From Ephemerocybe angulata (lineage: Eukaryota > Basidiomycota > Agaricomycetes > Agaricales > Psathyrellaceae): a stretch of DNA of 64,000 nt. A model generated the notes under the pieces. The model saw nothing but the letters and a program-made list of their open reading frames with translations. It made no database searches and was not told the origin of the DNA. A program made the translations under genes and the position numbers. Numbering within the stretch: the stretch's first letter is position 1; every line of letters starts with the position of its first letter. Where the stretch lies: positions 682,001 to 746,000 of the forward strand of contig JAACJK010000058.1 of assembly GCA_013368325.1 (NCBI GenBank), in the 5' to 3' direction. Positions 57,345 to 64,000 of the stretch are shown in pieces.

Positions 57345-60206
57345 GTATGCTACATACCCCATTCCAACTGTGATAGTTACAGTTGTACCTTGCTCTCCAT
57401 ATTCAAATATTGTCGTATCTACACCCGGGGTTTGAAAGTGCCGATTTTGGATATATATTGGGTGCTTGAAGGTATGAGAGCACAAAGGTCATAGCATGTA
57501 CGCACCTCAGACCCTTCCAATGACCTTGACGAACTCCACTCTGATCCGTTCGACTACGCCTTGCGAATGACCACTTACCTTGAGACTCGAGCTTCGGCCT
57601 CAGGTAAGATACACTGTCGAGAGCAGGCAACTCGACGATGAAGCTGAAATTGAACCCTTTTCACGACCTGCTTGCGATGCTGAAAAAAGTTCAGAGATCT
57701 TGTCGTCGTGTTTCGAATCAAAGCCCAAGGCAACTAACTCATTCTGACCTGAAATGAGGATGTAAATCTACGAGATCCAATGGAGCGAGACCAGAGATAT
57801 TCACCTCTCGGCAGGGAACCTTTCAGGCCGGCCACTCGATTGTGCTTCATGCAGTGTAAACGTGTTTGGGGCTACGCGGCAAGACGCGCCAGTAGCGAGG
57901 AGCACTCAGTCAGCCGTGAAAGTCGCTGAAATCGCGTCAGGATCGTTGGCGCGATAAGCCGTGTGAAGTGTAAAGCGAGGCAAGAAACGCGATGTTTTGA
58001 AGGAGACTCAGACGATAGGCAGTGAAAGGAGCGGAAGAAAGAGAGCTTGCGCCGCTCGGACCGACCCTGATGGGATTAGGCGTGCGAACCAAGTGCTTGT
58101 TCGGGCCAGGCTGGTGTCATCTCCGCCGCCGCGTTGCCCTTTCCTCTCGACCAACACCCTCGTCGGGGCTCGCGACGTCCCCTGCGCCAGGAACACCGTA
58201 TATTGTCGCACAACAGGCTTACGATGCTTTATTTTATTCTGGAGAGAGAACACCCGCAAAGTTTGGCTTCGTTGCCCCAATCGGCCTTGGAATCCGCGAC
58301 GGCAGACTTGGGTGCACTGTGTAGATGTTATGACTCTGTAAAAACGTCCTCATTGGCTGCTGATACCGACTAGGCAGAGGAACGACACGTCATATAGAAG
58401 GTAACGCGCGCCTCTCTGGCAAAGAAACATAAAATCGGGTTTGGAGAAGGAACGACGTCGACACGCCCCCGAGCTTTGTGATCGTCACGCCTTAGGTTCT
58501 GGTTCTTCAGTCTCACACCCGGGTCTGACTATGATGCGTATGTGGAAGCGGGATCTCGACCCACAAGACACCCTCCTCAGTGCGTTCGCACCCTCTGGCA
58601 TGTGCTCTCCTCACTCCCCTCGCCCATACGAACGACATGGAGACTTTGACCTACCGAAGTATTTCTCAGGTACCTAGCCAACGCTCCCTCAGCATATCAT
58701 GACTGATACTTACCACCTTCCAAATTCCAATCGTCGCGCGCATCCACGTCTATTATGATGGTTAACTATGTCGCCGAAGCAAATCCGATAGGTCGAAACT
58801 TTGGACTGGGCAGCGGAACAGTGCGAGGTGAACGCCGAAACGACCACAGCAGGAGGTTGAATAGCCTATTCCACTCGTACGTCGTTACCTCTTGCGACCT
58901 CCACGTTCGCCGCACCTATCCTGTTTTGATCACTAGACTGCTTCTGGTGTGGCACGGAGGTTACCAACGGGAGAGTGCCTCGGGTAGATGAAACAGCAGG
59001 AATTAGGAAGGGGCTCCGAAAGTGAGATAAAGTAGCTTCAGACCCCGGAAGTTACACACGCTGAATCTCATTCCAACGGACACACTGCCACGATATTCGA
59101 GTCTTCGGAATACTGCCACATGGAGTGAATATTCACTTGCGTGAAGCACAGTTATGAGTGTGTGAGTTTAAGCCTGCATCTGGACCTGGACATACGGCAC
59201 CCTGCCTCAGGTATGTCCTTCAGGTGTCAGCTATACTATGGCTTTCGAGGCTTAAATCTGACAGGATACAACTCTCGTCGTATCCCGCATCTGTAGAAGG
59301 CAAATTTACACCTGAATCTTGCCACGGACGTCCGTTCATGGTCGACTCTAACACGCGCGGCGGTGGGCGCTTATCCAAGCGCTTAGTATGCGCCTCCTGC
59401 GAATTCGTTCGACGGATCACAGAGAGTAGTTCTAGACACGCGGAACACATTTTATTGAGCTCCAACTCGGTGATATACCCCACTGCAACTGGAGAGACTG
59501 TCGGTCAGTAGCCAGAAGCTGCGAATCAATGATCATCGCCCGACACAGTCACTGCGTCGTTCTCTGTTGGGTGTTCACCAACCATCCTATCAACGATTGC
59601 ACACATCAACCACAATGATACATGAGAAACGGTTATGAATCAGATTGGTGTCCCAGCAGTCTCGCTTCAAACAAGTGTCCGGGCGCTTATTTAAACCTGT
59701 CGTAGAATGCATCGTACCTAGAGGCTCTGGATGGGATAAAACTAGACGTTCCGTAGCAGAGGCTCTATACTATGGTAAAAAGCGGAGTGGAAGCAGCGCA
59801 CTGTGGGTATGAGGATGTCCGAAGGTAAGGTATGTATGTATGATATCGATTGAAATGAAGAAGGAGCGACGAGGATCAAGGGACGGATAGGCATGACGCC
59901 GTATCAATGCTTGCGAAACAAATGGATCTCGGCGGGAATGGCATTAACTACCAATGCGACTGGAGAACAGAGAGCATGTGAAATCAAATAAATAAAGCAA
60001 GGTCAGTCGAGGGAGAATATAGAAAGGTAATAATGCAGGGGACGTGGAAGAGTGAGACAGATAATTGGAGAATACATGTAGGGCTATAAATTCGCAATGG
60101 AGAAAGCATGCAGAAGGTCCATCAGAATAAAAACTTGGTGCGGTTGCAAAACGAGGATATGGGGCTGGTAAAGGGGAAAGCCATAGCGGATAGACTTATC
60201 GAGATA
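57345..60206. other. Long intergenic region, possible gene fragments
   Basis: Nothing is supported as a gene. Protein-like fragments occur on the plus strand at 58150-58324 (YIVAQQAYDALFYSGERTPA) and 58520-58677 (MWKRDLDPQDTLLSAFAPSG), but without consistent splice joins, so they may be relics. GGGCGCTTA occurs at 59365-59373 and 59691-59699. Confidence 0.4.
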
Positions 60207-63200
60207 TCAAGCGGGCCACGGCCGGTAGTGGGCTTCGTCACGCAATGGAGGATCTCTGCACCTATGAAGGTAATCAAAGCTGTCAGAGTTGCGAGCGGGT
60301 ATACTAAGACTGTGTGACTTACTCAAGCCAATTCTCTCCATGTGCGACAGCTTTCGTGAGTTCAACTTTTGTGGTGGCAATATTTCCTATGATCCTCTCA
60401 AGGCCACCACAATAAAGGCCAGAACGGTGAGTGTATGGGATCCAAAGCAGGAGATTGCCTGCTGAATTTCGAATCCATCCGTCGCTTCTCACGGTATAAA
60501 CACCGTGCGGATAGTCATGCAGATAGACAGGACCTGCGGATAGTTTAGCAAACAGGATGCAGGGCTTAGGAAGACGGTGGTACATACCATCCAGGGTCAG
60601 GGGTATGCGCGGCAAGTTCTCCTGGGGCGGCTTCCAGATCCGTAGAGTGGTGTCCTCCGACCCCGACGCAATTCGGCCACCAGTCGGGGAGAATGCCACT
60701 GACATCACCGGCGCCCCATGACCGATGATTGGAGAAGAGAGAGGCGCCCCTGTGTGAGCGTCCCAAAGCCGAATGGTGCAGTCGTATGACCCCGAAGCAA
60801 TGTAACTTCCATCGGGTGAGTAGACTACGGATCTCACCCAATCTGTGTGGCCAGTGACAGGTTTTCCAACGGGCTGCCCCGTCTTCACATCCCAAAGGCG
60901 AATAGTCTTATCCATGGAGCCCGAGGCTATATGCCGGCCATCTGGGGAGTAGGCCACTGACCAAACTTCGTCAGAGTGGCCCATCAAGGGCTCAAATTCA
61001 CACTGAGCGCTGGTGAGGTCCCAAACTCGCACAGTGTTGTCGTCTGCGCCTGACACGAGGTATTTCCCATCGGGCGACCATGCGACTGTGTTGACCTCGT
61101 TGGTATGCCCAGTAAGTGGCTCGCCTAGCGGTTCTCCTGTTAGGGCATACCAAAGTCGAATTGTTTTGTCCGACGAGGCTGACGCAACGGTGCTTCCATC
61201 CGGGGAGAATGCCAGGGAATAGACAACCCCCGTATGACCTGACATGGCTTCGGATGCAGGTAAGCCCGTTTGAGCATGCCATAGGCGAATGCTCCCGTCA
61301 TTCAGGCCATTGGCAAAGTATTCCCCGTCGGGGGAGTGGACTATCGAGCGGACCGGCATGAGGTTGTTCATACGGATTGGCGGGTAAGAGAGGTCCCCGG
61401 TTTGCACATCCCAGACTCGGATGGTGCCATCTTCGGAGCCTGAGGCGATGTACTTTTCATCAGGAGAGTAGGCAACAGCCCGAACTTGGCGACTGTGACC
61501 AGGCTCAGAACCAGAGGCAGGCCGGTCCATCTGAGCGTCCCAAAATCGAATGGTATTGTCGAGAGCACCTGTCGCAATGCACTTTCCGTCAGGGGAGTAG
61601 GCCACCGACACGACTGCACCAAAGTGGCCTTCGAGGCGCTCCGACAAAGCCTCCCCTGTTTGAGCGTCCCAAATTCGCACTGTTTTGTCGTCCGAGCTTG
61701 ACACCACAAGCGTCCCATCAGGGGAGAATGCCACTGAGCGGACCTTGCCTGTGTGGCCCGTCATAGGCCTTACGGTCACCTGTCCTGTACGTGCATCCCA
61801 AATTCGAACCGTCGAGTCGTGTGAGCCGGACACGATGTGCTTTCCATCTGGAGAGTATGCCACTGAGCTAACTGTGTTGGTATGTCCTGTGATGGGTCCG
61901 AACGCAGGCCTCCCCATCCGAGCATCCCAAACTCGAAGGGCGTTGTCCGCTGATCCTGAAGCTACATATCTGCCGTCGGGGGAATAGGCGACTGAGAAAA
62001 TGGCACCTTTATGGCCCACAAGCGGTTGATGGACAGGCATCCCGGTTTGTGCATCCCAAAACTGCATGGTCTTGTCGGCGGAGCCTGAGGCGATATACCT
62101 GCCGTCAGGCGAGTAGGCCACCGCCCAGACTGTATCGGTATGTCCCCGCAAGGGCTCAGAGGCGGGCATCCCTGTCTGGGCATCCCAGATTCTGATGGCT
62201 CCATCGGTTGAAGCAGAGGCAATGCAGCGCCCGTTGGGAGAGTATGCGACGGACCGAATGGGACCAGGATGATCTATAACAGGGGTTTCTGGGGCAAGGT
62301 GGCCTCCTCGAGTGTGAACTATGAGACTGTAGGTCCCCAATGTTGCTGCGCTGACGGCAGCAGCGAGGTATTTGCCATCAGGAGAGAACACTAGGCAGCT
62401 GCAACCCCTATGATTCCCAAGTTTGATGCTGAGAATCTCACGTCCTGCGCTAGGACGATGATGGACAACAGGAACAGATTCCAAGGTGGAAGTCAATATT
62501 TGGGCCTCCGCAGGTAGCACGCTGGAGAACGGAGTTGCAGACAGGTATAAATGCGGAGCGCTGTGCGAGATAGGTGTCTCGAAGGCCTGAACAAAGTCTC
62601 CGAGCTCGTTTGATAGGGTTTGGAGTTCGGTTGAGGTCGCTTCCTATTTCGAGTGTCAGTCCATTATCTTTTGCCAGGTAAGAATACCTGCCTCCGATAT
62701 TTTCCAGAGTGTGGTATATCCATAGTTCACAGCCTTCACTGCGCTCAAGGCCTCCAGCCAGTACCAATACTTCTCTCCCTTCAGAAACGCCTTGACCTTC
62801 TGCTGCCGCGGCTCAGACTCGAGTCCGGCATATATGACGTGGTCGCCCCAGGCGGTGCAGGCGTACGCCAACTCGGAAGCAAGTTTTAGAGGCATGGGTT
62901 GGTCATCGTTGCTCAGGTACGACGTCTGGGCGCCCGAAATACCGAAGCAAAGCATCAAGTCCATTATGCGGAAGCACGCATCACCCACCTCTGCATGGGC
63001 TATTGCCTTCTCGACGGCCCATTTTTCCTCGCGCTGTGTATCCGAGGTGACATAGTCGACAAAGGACGCGTGGTAGATCGAGATGCTGGCGTCGTCAAGA
63101 CCTTCTTCGGGGACCTGGACGACCGAGTGGAGTGCCTTGAACGCCTCTCGGATGAGCGAAGTGTTCTTCTTGAGCAACTTGCCGTAGTCGTAAGGCGAAA

Positions 63201-64000
63201 GCGGTTTCTGTGCTGCAACAAGGAGCGACAGACACGACCGCACAAGGTCCTGCTCCCGAATTTCAAGACCCTTGAATGCTTCTGCCATGATTCCTTTGTA
63301 AAGATCATCGACTGCGCTGGCGCCAACTTGAAGCTCAGATGGGCGCCGAGCAAAGTCTTCGAACCTCTCGAGGCAGATAGCATTAGGAGCCGTGATGTAC
63401 TTGAAGGCAGTGAAGGCGACGATGAATAACTTCCCAGAGAATGCGGCGATTTTTTCGATCTCAGGAGGAGGCCAAGTATTTTTGTAAGCTTCGAATATTG
63501 CAGGCACAGCTCGAAACTGCTCAGTAAGGAAGAGGATGACGTCGGCCTTGACGACGTGTTCCTCGATGTCGTAGAGACGTAGTTCCTTGCCGGATGAATG
63601 AAGTGATGTCCTCAGCGCAATCTCTGGCCTGCTGGTGAGGAAAAATTTGATGTGGACGGTCGGTTTACGCGAGAGCGTGGTGACAAGCTTCCTGATGGCA
63701 TCCTTGTCCTTGCACTCGTCGAGAGCGTCTATGCAGACCACGAGAAGATCATCGGGAGTGAACACCTTTGATGCAGGCTCAAGGATAAGCTTCGAGTACT
63801 GGTCGTCCAACGACATCGTCTTCGGACTTCTGCAGCTTCGGTCGTTCAGTAGAACCTGCTCCAAAGCTTTGCCAAAGTCGGGTCGTTCCTCGGCCAGGAT
63901 CTTCGCCACGGTTGGGATAATAAGGTATACGTCCTGCAGGTCTTTTTCTTGGACCGAGCACATGAAACTGCCCCCATAGGTACCTCGCTGGGCAAGCTGG
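60207..64000 (-). CDS. NACHT-WD40 STAND protein, 5'-truncated by window end
   Basis: Exons on the minus strand: 62692..>64000, 60588..62643, 60324..60533 and 60207..60261. The window ends just downstream of the expected Walker A motif. Walker B (LLVVCIDALDEC) and FFLTSRPEIALR are present. Fourteen WD40 repeats (two propellers) are followed by the same tail as in the gene at 46035: LHDYPHGVYTVRSDGW, SGLYCGGLERIIGNIATTKV and RPWPA. Both genes end with a 55-nt last exon. The NACHT/WD40 boundary again needs a GC-AG intron (62644-62691). The two genes are inverted relative to each other, about 9 kb apart, and clearly paralogous at about 60-70 percent identity by eye. No break is seen in the visible part. 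Confidence 0.9.
62644..62691 (-). other. Non-canonical GC-AG intron
   Basis: On the minus strand the donor is GAG followed by GCAGGT and the acceptor is AAATAG. Using the GT two bases downstream would shift the WD40 frame. The position is homologous to the GC-AG intron at 48716-48768. Confidence 0.7.

Noticed and set aside
56061..57485. Long minus-strand open frames (over 400 codons) opposite the Lys-rich repeat protein
   Set aside because: They are Gly/Ser/Leu/Arg low-complexity shadows of the repeat and have no signal peptide or splice support.
58022..58677. Two protein-like plus-strand fragments
   Set aside because: They do not join through consistent splice sites and match no family I know, so they are mentioned only as possible relics.
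1..64000. CRISPR arrays, bacterial operons, rRNA genes
   Set aside because: Nothing of the kind is visible; intron structure and gene families are fungal.

Overview
The window is nuclear DNA of a filamentous basidiomycete, most likely an Agaricomycete. Coding regions are cut by many introns of about 45-80 bp with GT-AG ends, genes lie on both strands without operons, and the families fit this group: two-propeller WD40 STAND/NACHT proteins, a Plavaka/CMC-type Tnp2 transposase, a microsomal P450 with ten exons, and a fungal 2OG-oxygenase family protein. All exon joins given here were worked out by eye from splice consensus and reading phase; none was tested against RNA.

Layout. 1-2467 holds the 3' part of a 2OG-Fe(II) oxygenase-like gene. 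2723-5563 is a tandemly duplicated promoter/5' end followed by a frameshifted NACHT NTPase. 5985-8296 codes for a DGDG-domain (DUF7923-like) protein with an acidic tail, and 8600-10772 (minus) for a P450. 12351-14453 carries two tiny secreted peptide precursors. 14965-15531 is an awkward, perhaps decayed gene. 17394-19633 is an amidase with a complete Lys-Ser-Ser triad. 20894-23893 has a minus-strand gene end and a plus-strand gene of unknown function. 24025-27467 (minus) is a Tnp2-type transposase, followed by a divergent pair of coiled-coil and HMG-like genes (28310-31293). 32115-33625 (minus) is COP9 signalosome subunit 5, 33807-36555 a SET/MYND protein with a MITE-like insertion in one intron, and 36529-37316 (minus) an unknown gene. 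38835-40746 carries two more peptide precursors. 42540-43156 (minus) is an FHA-domain protein and 44898-45473 a broken SGNH/GDSL hydrolase. 46035-51234 is a complete NACHT-WD40 protein, and 60207 to the window end (minus) its inverted paralogue. Between them lie an unknown acidic gene, the mitochondrial ribosomal protein mL44 and a secreted, lysine-rich repeat protein.

Main discovery candidate. Four precursors of 48-54 residues (two near 12.4-14.5 kb, two near 38.8-40.7 kb) share an MQF... signal peptide, one intron at the same place and phase, and an end of the form R-[ED]A-xP-QAC[RQ][LI][ILM]NAC[IH]. The residues between the Arg and the Gln fall into X-Ala and X-Pro dipeptides, the pattern that dipeptidyl aminopeptidases trim in yeast alpha-factor. 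The predicted product is a two-cysteine decapeptide. Each locus has one form ending in Ile and one ending in His. A second possible peptide source is the protein at 55106-57344, which has a signal peptide and many short blocks separated by Lys-Arg, like Kex2-processed repeat proteins.

The remaining genes are housekeeping (CSN5, mL44, SET/MYND, FHA, amidase, P450) or rapidly evolving accessory genes (STAND proteins, transposase, peptides). Several genes show apparent single-base frame slips, so some pseudogene calls may be assembly errors.
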